Source: Methylophaga sp.
Lineage (GTDB): Bacteria; Pseudomonadota; Gammaproteobacteria; Nitrosococcales; Methylophagaceae
Direction: 5' to 3'
DNA length: 64,000 nt
Assembly (NCBI GenBank): GCA_020831825.1
Contig: JAFIFW010000018.1
Coordinates: 1-64,000, forward strand
The position numbers were made by a program, and so were the translations under genes. Below, piece after piece: positions 52,827 to 62,516 of the stretch. Within the stretch, counting starts at the first letter, position 1. Each line of letters starts with the position of its first letter. Under the pieces are notes generated by a model, which was not told the DNA's origin, made no database searches, and was given only the letters and a program-made list of their open reading frames with translations.

Positions 52827-53870
52827 ATGCATAGATTAATTTTGGCGCTTATTTTGCTCCCATGGATGGCCTTGAGCCATGCATCGGCGGTTTCTAATCT
52901 TTATCAGGCAACAGCCGCTGTGGAGTCGCAATCAGAGGCGGACCGCAAGGCGCTAACCCCTGAACTTCTGCGAAAAGTTCTGTTGAAGATCGTCGGTGAC
53001 AGCGAAGCACTTGAACAGGCCGATTTGTCGGCAATGATGGAAGATGCCGATCGCTTTGTTCAGCAATATCACTACGCTCGAATCAATGTCGATGATGACT
53101 GGACCCAGCCGGATCAACTCGCACTGACACTGACGTTTGATGAAACCAGTCTGAGCAATGCCATCAATCGAACGGGCTTACCGCAATGGGGACTGCAACG
53201 CCCGGAAGTGCTTATCTGGGTTGCTATTGATGATGGAGAGCAACGACAACTCGTCAGCGAAATGAGCGACGCTCACGATGTTATCCGACATCTGCGACAA
53301 GCCGGCCAGGAACGCGCCATGCCGATATTTTTTCCGGTAATGGATCTGCAGGATCAAACGCAACTCACCTTTAACGATATCTGGACCGGTGATAATGATG
53401 CGGTCCGCAATGCTTCAGAACGCTATGGAGCCTCGGTTATTGCGGTTGCCAGAGTGCAGATTCGTGATGAAGATGCGCAGGTGAGCTGGCAGGCTTTGAT
53501 CAACGACGAAACTTTGCGCTGGCAATCGGAAGGTCTAAAGATAGCTGCTATCAAAATGGGGCTTGGCGAACTGACAGATCAGCTAGCACGCAAAATGGGG
53601 CAGGTGGTCAGCTCAGGCCCACAACAGGAAATAGAAATTACCATTACCCAAGTTCGTGACTTTTCCGATTACAGCCGTGTGCTTGGTTACCTGAATCGTT
53701 TACCAGCGGTCAGTCGTGTCAGTGTGGTTAACCTTGCCGACAATGAGTTGCGTCTAACCTTGTCGATACGTGGTGAGCCATCCGCGCTACGCCAAACACT
53801 GGCTTTCGGTCAAGTGCTGCGCAGTGATGGCCAGCAAGATGAGCAACAGCGTTACCGGTTGCTGCCTTGA
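52827..53870 (+). CDS. Exported DUF2066 protein
   Basis: A secreted protein of 347 residues. Signal peptide about residues 1-20 ([15 protein letters not shown]). The DUF2066 pattern is [28 protein letters not shown] (in part), VQQYHYARI and [10 protein letters not shown]. It occurs between purM and a pgsA-like gene in many gammaproteobacteria; function unknown. Its stop overlaps the next TTG start. Confidence 0.9.
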   Translation: MHRLILALILLPWMALSHASAVSNLYQATAAVESQSEADRKALTPELLRKVLLKIVGDSEALEQADLSAMMEDADRFVQQYHYARINVDDDWTQPDQLALTLTFDETSLSNAINRTGLPQWGLQRPEVLIWVAIDDGEQRQLVSEMSDAHDVIRHLRQAGQERAMPIFFPVMDLQDQTQLTFNDIWTGDNDAVRNASERYGASVIAVARVQIRDEDAQVSWQALINDETLRWQSEGLKIAAIKMGLGELTDQLARKMGQVVSSGPQQEIEITITQVRDFSDYSRVLGYLNRLPAVSRVSVVNLADNELRLTLSIRGEPSALRQTLAFGQVLRSDGQQDEQQRYRLLP

Positions 53871-54421
53871 CACGCAAAGATATTCCCAACCTCATTTCTG
53901 TCATGCGCATACTACTGGTGATACCAGTGGTGATGGCTTTACTGGATGAGCAATTTGCCCTGGCACTGCTGTTATTTGCAGTGGCGGGTGTCTCCGATGG
54001 TCTGGATGGTTTTCTGGCAAAACAGTTTCAATGGCAGAGCCGGCTCGGTTCGATACTCGATCCCCTGGCAGACAAACTGCTGTTGATGGCCAGCTTTACC
54101 TCGTTGACCGTGCTGGGCTTCATTCCGTGGTGGTTATTACTGGCAGTGATTGCCCGAGACGTGATTATTGTGACAGGTGGTTTGGCATATCACTATCTGA
54201 TTGGTCGTTTTGAACTCATGCCGTTGTGGAGCAGCAAGATCAATACCTTTCTGCAAATCGCACTGGTGCTGTTGGTTATTATTCAGCAGCAGTGGTTTCC
54301 GGGGCTGGAAATTCTGGTGACGGCCGGTATTTGGCTGGTGCTCGCCAGTGTTATTAACAGTGGCTCGGAATACATGATTGTCTGGGGATTAAAAGCGTGG
54401 CGTCAGCTGAAACAAAGCTGA
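53867..54421 (+). CDS. CDP-alcohol phosphatidyltransferase (PgsA-like)
   Basis: An inner-membrane enzyme of 184 residues with about five helices. The catalytic motif of the family (DG-x2-AR-x8-G-x3-D-x3-D) reads DGLDGFLAKQFQWQSRLGSI then LDPLADK: the aspartates are complete but the Arg is Lys. Probably makes phosphatidylglycerol phosphate or a similar lipid. It starts at TTG, which overlaps the previous stop (TTGA); it ends 24 bases inside the longest possible frame of perM. Confidence 0.87.
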   Translation: MTRKDIPNLISVMRILLVIPVVMALLDEQFALALLLFAVAGVSDGLDGFLAKQFQWQSRLGSILDPLADKLLLMASFTSLTVLGFIPWWLLLAVIARDVIIVTGGLAYHYLIGRFELMPLWSSKINTFLQIALVLLVIIQQQWFPGLEILVTAGIWLVLASVINSGSEYMIVWGLKAWRQLKQS

Positions 54422-54429
54422 TTTCAGAT

Positions 54430-55467
54430 ATGGACAAGCTGCTGATCGCCCTGGCGATTGTCGGCGGCGGTTGGCTTATTTACCAGCTTTCAGCCGTGCT
54501 CACACCTTTCTTTATTTCAGCATTACTTGCTTACCTCGGCGATCCACTGGTCAAGCGTCTCGAAAAACACAAATTAAGCCGCACCGTTGCGGTGACCATT
54601 GTGTTTGCAATGTTTTTGTTAGTGGCGGCCTTGACTTTATTTGTGTTGATGCCTCTACTCGGCGCGCAACTGAGTGAGTTTCTGCTGCGCTTCCCTGACT
54701 ATCTGGGACATGTTCAGCAAATGCTTGAACCGTGGCTCGCCATGGCCGGTTTTTCTGATAATTTGCTGGATGCAGCGAGTATCAGGGAAACACTGGGCAG
54801 TTACTGGTCGGAATTAGGCAGCGTCGCTACGGGGCTTTTTGGTTATGTAAGCCGCTCAGGCATGTTGATTTTTCAATGGTTGATCAACTTACTTCTGGTG
54901 CCGGTGCTGACTTTCTATCTGCTTCGCGACTGGGCTTTGATACTTGAACGTATCAAGGCGATTATTCCCCCTCGCTATCAGGCCCGAGTGATTGGCTTGT
55001 CGCAGGAGTGCGATACGGTGTTGTCGAGCTTTTTGAGAGGTCAGCTGATGGTGATGCTGGCCCTGGCCATCATCTACTGTATCGGGTTGGCGTTCATTGG
55101 ACTGGAACTGGCTTTACTGCTCGGCGTGATTGCCGGCGTGGTCAGTTTTGTCCCCTATCTGGGGCTGGTCGTGGGTATTTTCCTGGCCGGTCTTGCTGCT
55201 TTTTTCCAGTTTCAGGAATGGTTGCCGGTATTGATGGTGTTTGTCGTGTTTGGTGTGGCTCAGGCCGTGGAAGCGATGATCCTGACTCCGCGATTTGTCG
55301 GTGGTCGAATTGGCCTGCATCCGGTTGCAGTGATTTTTGCAGTGCTTGCCGGTGGTCAGTTATTCGGTTTTGTGGGCGTTTTGCTGGCATTACCGTGTGC
55401 CGCAGTGGTTATGGTGCTGGCACGTCGCTTGTATCGTCGTTACACCAGCAGTCACATATATAATTGA
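54430..55467 (+). CDS. perM: AI-2E family permease (PerM)
   Basis: A membrane protein of 345 residues with about eight helices of the AI-2 exporter superfamily. Segments: PFFISALLAYLGDPLVKRLEK, FSFLRGQLMVMLAL-like region SSFLRGQLMVM, and FVGGRIGLHPVAVIFAVLAGGQLFG (in part). The ATG at 54430 gives the normal start; a GTG 33 bases upstream is possible. Substrate unknown. It precedes hda, as in many gammaproteobacteria. Confidence 0.9.
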   Translation: MDKLLIALAIVGGGWLIYQLSAVLTPFFISALLAYLGDPLVKRLEKHKLSRTVAVTIVFAMFLLVAALTLFVLMPLLGAQLSEFLLRFPDYLGHVQQMLEPWLAMAGFSDNLLDAASIRETLGSYWSELGSVATGLFGYVSRSGMLIFQWLINLLLVPVLTFYLLRDWALILERIKAIIPPRYQARVIGLSQECDTVLSSFLRGQLMVMLALAIIYCIGLAFIGLELALLLGVIAGVVSFVPYLGLVVGIFLAGLAAFFQFQEWLPVLMVFVVFGVAQAVEAMILTPRFVGGRIGLHPVAVIFAVLAGGQLFGFVGVLLALPCAAVVMVLARRLYRRYTSSHIYN

Positions 55468-55474
55468 GATCCGC

Positions 55475-56179
55475 ATGACTTTATCTGCCACACAGTTGAC
55501 GCTGAAACTGTCGCCTCGTGATATTTACAATCTCGACAATTATTTCTTTGTCAGCAATGAACAGGCGCGTGCGGTAGAGAATTTTTGTCAAACTGACGCA
55601 GTCAGTTTCCTGTATCTGTGGGGCGAGCAGGGCACAGGTAAAACGCACTTGTTATTGGCGATTGCAGAACAATTTCAGTTGGCAGGTCATCAAGCCATCT
55701 ATCTTTCACTTGAAGATTTGCGTCGTCAATGCCAGCCCGATATTTTGCAGTCACTTGAACAAACCGATCTGATTTGTCTTGATGATCTGGATGCAGTCGC
55801 TGGCGATACCGACTGGCAAGAAGCCATTTTTCACTGTTTTAATCGCCTGCAACTTGAGGGTGGCAAGTTATTGGTAGCAGGCTTGGCAAATCCTGCCCAT
55901 ATTCAACTCAGCTTGCCCGATCTGCGATCACGCCTGGCGACAGCCTTGATTTACCAACTGCCTGCGCTCAGTGATCAGTCAAAACAACACGCCTTGATGC
56001 GACAGGCGCAGAGTCGTGGCCTGACCATGTCAGATGAAGTTGCCAATTATCTGCTGCGGCATCATGGTCGTGACATGCCAGTGTTGATTACCTTACTGAA
56101 AAAGCTTGATAAAGCCTCTTTGCAGGAACAGCGTCGCTTGACGATTCCTTTTGTTAAACAGGTGCTTGCTGATGGCTGA
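55475..56179 (+). CDS. hda: DnaA-related regulator Hda
   Basis: A DnaA-type AAA+ protein of 234 residues that with the clamp turns DnaA-ATP into DnaA-ADP. A clamp-binding-like stretch QLTLKLSPRDIYN is at the N-terminus. Walker A is GEQGTGKTHLL (about 50-60) and fully canonical, unlike E. coli Hda, which is altered there; Walker B is LICLDDLDAV; sensor 2 and the ending LTIPFVKQVL are present. It follows perM by seven bases. Confidence 0.95.
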   Translation: MTLSATQLTLKLSPRDIYNLDNYFFVSNEQARAVENFCQTDAVSFLYLWGEQGTGKTHLLLAIAEQFQLAGHQAIYLSLEDLRRQCQPDILQSLEQTDLICLDDLDAVAGDTDWQEAIFHCFNRLQLEGGKLLVAGLANPAHIQLSLPDLRSRLATALIYQLPALSDQSKQHALMRQAQSRGLTMSDEVANYLLRHHGRDMPVLITLLKKLDKASLQEQRRLTIPFVKQVLADG

Positions 56180-57113
56180 TAAGCCATCTATGACGCTGAT
56201 TCAACCCTCCGCGGCGCAGCTCCTCGACTCACCAATAGCAAAAGCCGGATTGGATACGCTGAATCTCAAGTGGCTTGAATCGGCAACTTTTACTGGCCAT
56301 GACGATTCGCTGGAAAGACTGTTGTTCAGGCAGTTTGTGCAGCTCGATAACAACAGTGCTGATTTGCCTATGGCTGCGCTGCGTCAGCCACAACAGGCTG
56401 CTATCTGTGCAGATCCTTGCTATTTGCATCCCGATCAAACCCGTCTCAGATTATTCGCTCAACCGCTTAACTTGAGTCTGTCTGAAGCCGAGGTGCTGGT
56501 AGACAGCTTGCAAAGCCTGTTTGCTGACCACAATGCTGTGTTTAGCATTGAATCACCGATGCACTGGACTTTGAGTTTGCCTCAGCTACCACAACTCGAA
56601 TGTCAGGCTTTGCCAGATATGGAAGGGCGAGCGGTCGATCCGATGACCATGCTCAATGGTCAGGACAAAGCGCAGTGGTTATCGCTATGGAACAGTGTGC
56701 AAATGACGTTGTTTGAGCATCCAGTGAACCAGCAGCGGGAGGCCGCCGGACAATTGCCAGTTAACAGTCTCTGGTTCTGGGGGCTTGGTCGGACTGATTT
56801 TCACCCGTTTCCCTGGCGCTGTGCCTATGGCAATCAGCCATTGCTGGAGCAGTTGGCAATGCAGGCAGGCGTACAACATCAAACAGATTTATGGTCACTT
56901 CAGCAGTGGCCATCCATGCCAGCAGGCAAATATCTCTGGCTCGCCGATGACCTGGATCAGGATGTGACAAAGGCTATAGAGCATTTGAACAAGCAATTGT
57001 CAGAGATGAGACGGCAGCTCAGAGCACGACAAATCAGTGAGCTTATCTGGCTGATTCCGAATTTTGGGGCTTACCGTTTTGCAGCACGGCAATGGTGGCA
57101 GATATGGCGATAA
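56172..57113 (+). CDS. RpfE-like protein (phosphoglycerate-mutase-related)
   Basis: A protein of 313 residues of the type annotated as RpfE or phosphoglycerate-mutase-related regulator in Xanthomonas relatives, recognised mainly by place before recJ and by stretches PVNSLWFWGLGR, ADPCYLHPDQTRLRLF and LSEAEALVDSL-like LSEAEVLVDSLQS. No phosphatase active site is obvious. The start at 56172 overlaps hda by eight bases and the end overlaps recJ. Function unknown. Confidence 0.8.
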   Translation: MADKPSMTLIQPSAAQLLDSPIAKAGLDTLNLKWLESATFTGHDDSLERLLFRQFVQLDNNSADLPMAALRQPQQAAICADPCYLHPDQTRLRLFAQPLNLSLSEAEVLVDSLQSLFADHNAVFSIESPMHWTLSLPQLPQLECQALPDMEGRAVDPMTMLNGQDKAQWLSLWNSVQMTLFEHPVNQQREAAGQLPVNSLWFWGLGRTDFHPFPWRCAYGNQPLLEQLAMQAGVQHQTDLWSLQQWPSMPAGKYLWLADDLDQDVTKAIEHLNKQLSEMRRQLRARQISELIWLIPNFGAYRFAARQWWQIWR

Positions 57114-58873
57114 TCAGCGGACAGCAAATTGCGCTTCGTGATAGTGAAGGCTGGCAAGAACTGCCCGCTGACTGGCCTGATTGTTTGCGACGGATATTGG
57201 CGGCCAGAGGCATTAGAAGCGCCAGTGATCTGCGCTGGTCACTCCATGACTTGCCAAGGCCTGATCAACTTTCAGGAATGGCGACTGCCGTTGCATTGCT
57301 GGAGCAGGCTCTTGATGAGCAATGGCATGTGATGGTGGTGGCCGACTTTGATAGTGACGGGGCTACCAGTTGTGCATTGGCCGTTCGCGGCTTGCGGGCT
57401 TTTGGACTTAAACATATCGACTACATTGTGCCTAATCGTTTTAAGCATGGTTATGGTCTGACACCTGCATTGCTGGATGATATTGATGCGCAGCATCAAC
57501 CTGACTGCCTGTTAACCGTTGATAACGGTATTGCCAGTTTAAGCGGTGTGGCAGCCGCCAAAGCACGTGGCATGAAAGTGTTGATTACCGATCATCATTT
57601 ACCCGGTGAAACCTTGCCCGAGGCAGATGCGATCATCAATCCCAATCAACAGGATGAGCATTTTCCCGGACAGTCGTTGGCGGGGGTTGGCGTTTGCTTT
57701 TATCTGCTGCTGGGTTTGCGACAACATCTTCGACAAAAAAACTGGTTTGAAAAAAACGCCATAGCCGAACCCAATATGGCTGAGTTCCTTGATTTGGTGG
57801 CAGTGGGTACGGTGGCCGATCTGGTGCCAATGGACATATTGAATCGTACTCTGGTCAGCACTGGTCTGGATCGGCTTCGCCAGGGCAGAACCATTGCCGG
57901 AATTCGTGCACTGATGACGGTTGCCGGACGAGATCAGCGTGAGCTCAACACCGCCGATATTGGCTTTGCCATTGCACCACGATTGAATGCGGCCGGTCGC
58001 ATGGAGGACATGCGCATTGGCATTGAGCTACTGCTGAACGATGACATGGATTCCGCGCTGCAGCAGGCTCGGCTGTTGGATGAAATCAATCAAGAACGTA
58101 AGCAGGTCGAGCAGATCATGCAGGCTGATGCCTTGGATATGCTGATGCAGATGGAACAGTGGCTGGAAGATAGTGAACAGCCGCCAGGATACTGTCTGTA
58201 TGACCCAGCGTGGCATCAGGGTGTGATAGGTCTGTTGGCTTCAAGAGTCAAAGAGCTCAAGCATCGACCGGTGATTGTGTTTGCTGATGATGACTCAGGT
58301 GAACTAAAGGGTTCCGCAAGGTCGATTCCGGGGATTCATATTCGTGATTTGCTGGCTCATATTGATGCCCGTAATCCCGGTTTGATTGCACGTTTTGGTG
58401 GTCATGCCATGGCGGCAGGTTTGTCTTTGCCTCGTGAAAACTTGCCGGTTTTCACGGAACAAATGTATCTGTCTCTTCAACAACTTGCTGATGAAGCGGT
58501 GTATCAGCAAACGCTTTTGTCAGATGGCGAATTGACAATCACTGAAATGGAACTGCAGCTGGCGCGCCAATTGCCAATTGCGGCGCCGTGGGGGCAGGCA
58601 TTTCAGGCGCCACAGTTTCATGGTGTGTTTGAATTTATCAGTTTTAACCATGTCGGCCAGGATCAGTCGCATCTCAAGTTATTGATTGCTCTAGAAGATG
58701 GTCGTCAGATCACTGCGATGGCATTCAGACAAACGGCGCCAGACTGGTTACAGGACGAGCGCCGTGTCTTGTTGATCTATCGACTGGATGTGAATACTTT
58801 CCGACAACAGTCGCAGTTACAGTTACTGGTGGATCATCTGTTGCCCGCGCAGGAGGCGACAGCGATCCGCTGA
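57104..58873 (+). CDS. recJ: Single-strand exonuclease RecJ
   Basis: The 5'-3' single-strand DNA exonuclease of 589 residues. DHH motifs: VVADFDSDGATS (motif I with Ser for the usual Ala), TVDNGIASL, ITDHHLPGE, INPNQQDEHFPGQSLAGVGVCFYLL (in part) and VAVGTVADLVPM; DHHA1 has FGGHAMAAGLSL. The start is ATG 57104 (GGTGG upstream) or ATG 57092. Last gene of the perM-hda-rpfE-like-recJ run. Confidence 0.97.
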   Translation: MAIISGQQIALRDSEGWQELPADWPDCLRRILAARGIRSASDLRWSLHDLPRPDQLSGMATAVALLEQALDEQWHVMVVADFDSDGATSCALAVRGLRAFGLKHIDYIVPNRFKHGYGLTPALLDDIDAQHQPDCLLTVDNGIASLSGVAAAKARGMKVLITDHHLPGETLPEADAIINPNQQDEHFPGQSLAGVGVCFYLLLGLRQHLRQKNWFEKNAIAEPNMAEFLDLVAVGTVADLVPMDILNRTLVSTGLDRLRQGRTIAGIRALMTVAGRDQRELNTADIGFAIAPRLNAAGRMEDMRIGIELLLNDDMDSALQQARLLDEINQERKQVEQIMQADALDMLMQMEQWLEDSEQPPGYCLYDPAWHQGVIGLLASRVKELKHRPVIVFADDDSGELKGSARSIPGIHIRDLLAHIDARNPGLIARFGGHAMAAGLSLPRENLPVFTEQMYLSLQQLADEAVYQQTLLSDGELTITEMELQLARQLPIAAPWGQAFQAPQFHGVFEFISFNHVGQDQSHLKLLIALEDGRQITAMAFRQTAPDWLQDERRVLLIYRLDVNTFRQQSQLQLLVDHLLPAQEATAIR

Positions 58874-58913
58874 GTCAGTTGAGTCGTTGCAATATTACGA
58901 ACGGCTATAAGCC

Positions 58914-59570
58914 CTAAGCCTTACCCTCCATTAGCAGCGCCATGTACTCTTCAAGGGTAATCACGCCACCCAACTCAACAACACGCTGACGTTCGGCTTC
59001 GCTGATGACATCCTGCATGGCATCAATACGTTTCCAGACCGGCAGCGGTGTTTGCTGGCTGACTTTGGGCACGTAGTTAGACTGGCTGACACGCTGGTAA
59101 CGGTGAATATATCTCGGACAGTTCTGAAACATTTCATCAATGGTGACTTTGACCACCAGTTCAGCTTCGTGAAACAGTGTCAAATCAGCCGGATCACGAC
59201 TCAACTCTGCGGTGCCGTGAACCCTGATCCGGTGGGGTGTTTCAAAATCAATAAACAACATGCCAACTTTTGCATGCGCCTGGATGTTGCCCATTGAGAG
59301 ATACATGCCATTGCCATCAAGATTGGGAAAAGCCAGCGTTTTTTCATCGATAATTTTCACAAAGCCCTTATCACCGCCCTTGTAAGAGCAGGTTGGGTAG
59401 CCCTGATGATCCACTGTGGATAAAAAGAACATGTCTTGCTGCTCGATAAAAGCACGGTGTTCTTCTGTAACAAAATCGGTGACGATGGCATCTTTGACTC
59501 GCTCAGCCAGCTGCTCGGTGTCGAATTCTTTCTGCAATGCCTGATGTTGTTCGCCGTACAAGTTTTTCAT
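58914..59570 (-). CDS. Pyridoxamine-5'-phosphate-oxidase-family flavoprotein
   Basis: A probable FMN protein of 218 residues. The split-barrel pattern is DMFFLSTVDHQGYPTCSYKGG, GNGMYLSMGNIQAHAKVGMLFIDF (in part) and RIRVHGTAEL. It is not PdxH itself; related proteins bind flavin and may reduce quinones or other small molecules. AAGGAGA before the ATG at 59570 favours this start over one at 59639. Confidence 0.88.
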   Translation of the reverse strand: MKNLYGEQHQALQKEFDTEQLAERVKDAIVTDFVTEEHRAFIEQQDMFFLSTVDHQGYPTCSYKGGDKGFVKIIDEKTLAFPNLDGNGMYLSMGNIQAHAKVGMLFIDFETPHRIRVHGTAELSRDPADLTLFHEAELVVKVTIDEMFQNCPRYIHRYQRVSQSNYVPKVSQQTPLPVWKRIDAMQDVISEAERQRVVELGGVITLEEYMALLMEGKA

Positions 59571-59654
59571 GTGTTCTCCTTTGAACAGAGCTGGTCGATA
59601 CCGAATTAACTGGCCTTGAAACAACGCTAAAAGTGACAAGCCTGCTGGGTATTG

Positions 59655-60563
59655 TCAACTCAGTGACCAGGGACTTTCTCCTGAAAAATAATCGCTGAGA
59701 AACTCAATCATGACTCGCACCCTTCCCGAGAGGTGCCGTGTACCCGGATAAACGGCATAGATGCCAAGCTCTCGGTCGGGCATGAAGTCTTCCAAAATGC
59801 TTATCAGCCGACCATCGCGAATGGCCTGATAACAGATAAAGTCCGGGATCATGATCAAACCTTGACCGCTAATCGCCGCATCACAGAGGAAATTACCGTT
59901 ATTGGCCACCATCAGCACCGGTAGATCGATATGTTGCGTCTCTTCATTGTGATCTTTGAAATGCCATTGCTCTGCAGCGGTTCTGTATTGCAGGCGTTGA
60001 TGACCATCAAGCAGATCTGTCGGTGTTTTCGGTAATCCATGTTGGGCAAAATAATCGGGACTTCCACACAGCAATACCCGTGTGGTGCTTAGTCTGCGTG
60101 CGATCAGGCTGGAGTCGGGTAACCGGCCGATGCGGACCGCCAGATCAAAACCATCTTCAATCAGATCGACACGACGATCATTAAAATCAATATCAAGTTG
60201 AATGCCCGGATACTGTTGCCGATAAGCGTGCAATACCGGACTAAGATGTTGCAGACCGAATGTCAGTGGTGCTGAGATGCGTATTCTGCCGGATAAAGCC
60301 GCCTCAGCATCTGAAATTTGAGCTTCGATCTCCGCGATGTCATCCAGTAATCTCAGACATTGTTGATAGTAACGTTCACCGGCTTCGGTGATCGTCTGCC
60401 TTCGGGTGGTTCGTTTCAGCAGCGTTACATTCAGGCGTTGTTCCAGTTCGCTCAGTTTGCGACTGACCGCTGATTTTGCAGTGTCCAGTTGTTCGGCAGC
60501 CTTGCTGATACTGCCAGCTTCAACGACACGGACAAAGGTTTGCATTTGGTCAATAGGATTCAT
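59655..60563 (-). CDS. LysR-family transcriptional regulator
   Basis: A regulator of 302 residues. HTH: FVRVVEAGSISKAAEQLDTAKSAVSRKLSELEQRLNVTLL (residues 10-49, in part). The effector domain is of the CrgA/DhcR-like group with LDIDFNDRRVDLIEDGFDLAVRIG (in part). It diverges from doxX-azoR-pirin, so it probably controls that operon; an inverted repeat of LysR-box form lies between them at 60570. Confidence 0.95.
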   Translation of the reverse strand: MNPIDQMQTFVRVVEAGSISKAAEQLDTAKSAVSRKLSELEQRLNVTLLKRTTRRQTITEAGERYYQQCLRLLDDIAEIEAQISDAEAALSGRIRISAPLTFGLQHLSPVLHAYRQQYPGIQLDIDFNDRRVDLIEDGFDLAVRIGRLPDSSLIARRLSTTRVLLCGSPDYFAQHGLPKTPTDLLDGHQRLQYRTAAEQWHFKDHNEETQHIDLPVLMVANNGNFLCDAAISGQGLIMIPDFICYQAIRDGRLISILEDFMPDRELGIYAVYPGTRHLSGRVRVMIEFLSDYFSGESPWSLS

Positions 60564-60569
60564 CGTCTA

Positions 60570-60592
60570 ATTGTTCATGATATTACAACAAT
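60570..60592. promoter_or_regulatory. LysR-type binding-site candidate
   Basis: ATTGTT (60570-60575) and AACAAT (60587-60592) form an inverted repeat with an 11-base gap, containing the T-N11-A layout of LysR boxes. It lies seven bases before the LysR start and about 80 before doxX. Confidence 0.5.
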
Positions 60593-60672
60593 CATTTCTT
60601 AATATCCCTGTTTAATATGTTTTTGGCAACTATAAAATTGAGCACATTCAATCAAGTAAACAGGACTTTGAG

Positions 60673-61062
60673 ATGAATCAATATTTGAATAACAGCCTGG
60701 ATCTGGCAGCACGTATCTTGTTGAGCATTCTGTTTCTGGTGGCTGGTTTTGGCAAGATTGGCGGCTATGATTCCACGGCGGGTTATATGCAAGCCATGGG
60801 GGTCTGGTCAGGTTTATTACCACTGGTGATCATCACTGAGGTTGTGGGCGCGATAGCGATTATTATCGGCTGGCAGACCCGGATTGTAGCGTTTTTGCTG
60901 GCCGGTTTTACTCTGTTGTCGGCACTGTTCTTCCATACCAACTTCGCTGATCAGATGCAGCAAATTCTGTTTATGAAAAACCTGGCGATAGCAGGTGGTT
61001 TATTGCTGCTGGTACGTCACGGTGCCGGTGCCTGGTCGCTTGATGTACCCAAACGTGGATAA
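60673..61062 (+). CDS. DoxX-family membrane protein
   Basis: A protein of 129 residues with four membrane helices: LAARILLSILFLVAGFGKIGG (in part), the second at about 43-62 (LLPLVIITEVVGAIAIIIGW), and FLLAGFTLLSALFFHTNF. This is the short DoxX type often found with quinone- or oxidant-induced genes. It precedes azoR by ten bases. Confidence 0.93.
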   Translation: MNQYLNNSLDLAARILLSILFLVAGFGKIGGYDSTAGYMQAMGVWSGLLPLVIITEVVGAIAIIIGWQTRIVAFLLAGFTLLSALFFHTNFADQMQQILFMKNLAIAGGLLLLVRHGAGAWSLDVPKRG

Positions 61063-61072
61063 GGAGTCGAAG

Positions 61073-61660
61073 ATGAATAACAGCAATATTTTGTGGGTGA
61101 CAGCCAGCAGTCGATACACTGATTCTGTAACGCGTACGCTGTCCGAGCAGCTAGTAAACTCGTTGCAGCAAGAGCAGGACGGGCAAGTGATTTACCGTGA
61201 TGTGGCTGCCGGTATTCCGTTTATTGACGAAGCCTGGATCGGTGCCAATTTTACTGCGCCTGAGCAGCGTTCTGAGGCACAAAAACAGATACTGGCAGGC
61301 TCTGATCATTTGGTAGACGAATTGAATCAGTCTGAAACCTTGGTGTTGGCAGTGCCTGTTTATAATTTTGGCATTCCGGCAACACTCAAGTCTTGGATTG
61401 ATCAGGTGGGTCGGGTTGGCCTGACCTTTAAATACACCGCAGAGGGTCCGGTGGGGCTTGCTAATGTGAAAAAAGCCTGGCTGGTAATGGCGTCAGGCGG
61501 CGTTCCTATCGGTAGTGAGATGGAATTTGCCAGCCATTATTTGAAACAGTTTTTGGCATTTATTGGTATTGATGATGTGACCGTTGTAGATGGCAACGGC
61601 CTTGATATTCACAACAGTGATGGCGTCAGATCGCATCTGAATACGATCACGGGAGGATAA
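61073..61660 (+). CDS. azoR: FMN-dependent NADH-azoreductase / quinone reductase
   Basis: A flavodoxin-fold reductase of 195 residues of the AzoR type. Motifs are VTASSRYTDSVTRTLSEQL, VLAVPVYNFGIPATLKSWIDQV (in part), GLTFKYTAEGPVGL and MASGGVPIGS. AzoR proteins mainly reduce quinones in two-electron steps. AAGGAG at 61061-61066 fixes the start at 61073. Confidence 0.94.
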   Translation: MNNSNILWVTASSRYTDSVTRTLSEQLVNSLQQEQDGQVIYRDVAAGIPFIDEAWIGANFTAPEQRSEAQKQILAGSDHLVDELNQSETLVLAVPVYNFGIPATLKSWIDQVGRVGLTFKYTAEGPVGLANVKKAWLVMASGGVPIGSEMEFASHYLKQFLAFIGIDDVTVVDGNGLDIHNSDGVRSHLNTITGG

Positions 61661-61664
61661 TCAA

Positions 61665-62513
61665 ATGACAGAAAAACTTCGCACAGTGACAAGAATTGTT
61701 CGCGGCGATGCCACCGCTGATGGTGCGGGCGTGCAACTGAAACGCATTATTGGTGGCACAGAGCTGGATATGTTGGATCCGTTTCTGATGCTTGATGCCT
61801 TTGGTAGCGATAAGCCACAAGATTATATTGGTGGCTTTCCACCGCATCCACACCGTGGTTTTGAAACAGTCACCTATATGCTGGCAGGCAAAATGCGTCA
61901 CCAGGACAGCGCTGGCAACGCCGGTGTCATTGAAGCAGGTGGTGTTCAGTGGATGACGGCAGCAAGCGGCATTATTCACTCGGAAATGCCGGAGCAGGAA
62001 GAGGGCTTGTTGGCGGGGTATCAGTTGTGGGTCAACCTGCCAGCATCCGAAAAAATGTCAGCACCTCGCTATCAGGAAATGCCGGCTGAAGCGATTACAG
62101 TGGAACAGCATGATGACGGCCTGACCATTCGGGTTGTCGCCGGTGAAACACGTCAGGGCAATACAGGCGTGATTGATAATCCTTTTGTTGATCCACTGTA
62201 CCTGGTAGTGGATGCACCCGCTGGCAGTCAGCTTAATGAAGTGGTCAAGGAAGGTCACAATGCCTTCATTTATCTGAGCAAAGGCAAACTCAATGTGGCT
62301 AATACAGCGCGTTCGATTCAGGCCGGCGAGTTGGCGATATTGTCAGACGGTAATGCGCTGCAACTGACCGCAGAACAGGACAGCAGCTTTATTGTTGTCT
62401 CTGGCAAGCCGCTCAACGAGCCGGTGGCTAAAGGTGGTCCGTTTGTGATGAATACCCGTGCAGAAGTTGAGCAGGCTTTTGCCGATTATCGCAGTGGTCA
62501 ATTAGTGCAATAA
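61665..62513 (+). CDS. Pirin-family protein
   Basis: A cupin protein of 282 residues, probably a quercetinase-like dioxygenase or redox sensor. The metal-binding residues lie in PPHPHRGFETVTYM (His x2), GGVQWMTAASGIIHSEMPE (His and Glu). GGGAGG precedes the ATG. Last gene of the LysR-facing operon; a strong terminator follows. Confidence 0.94.
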   Translation: MTEKLRTVTRIVRGDATADGAGVQLKRIIGGTELDMLDPFLMLDAFGSDKPQDYIGGFPPHPHRGFETVTYMLAGKMRHQDSAGNAGVIEAGGVQWMTAASGIIHSEMPEQEEGLLAGYQLWVNLPASEKMSAPRYQEMPAEAITVEQHDDGLTIRVVAGETRQGNTGVIDNPFVDPLYLVVDAPAGSQLNEVVKEGHNAFIYLSKGKLNVANTARSIQAGELAILSDGNALQLTAEQDSSFIVVSGKPLNEPVAKGGPFVMNTRAEVEQAFADYRSGQLVQ

Positions 62514-62516
62514 CTC

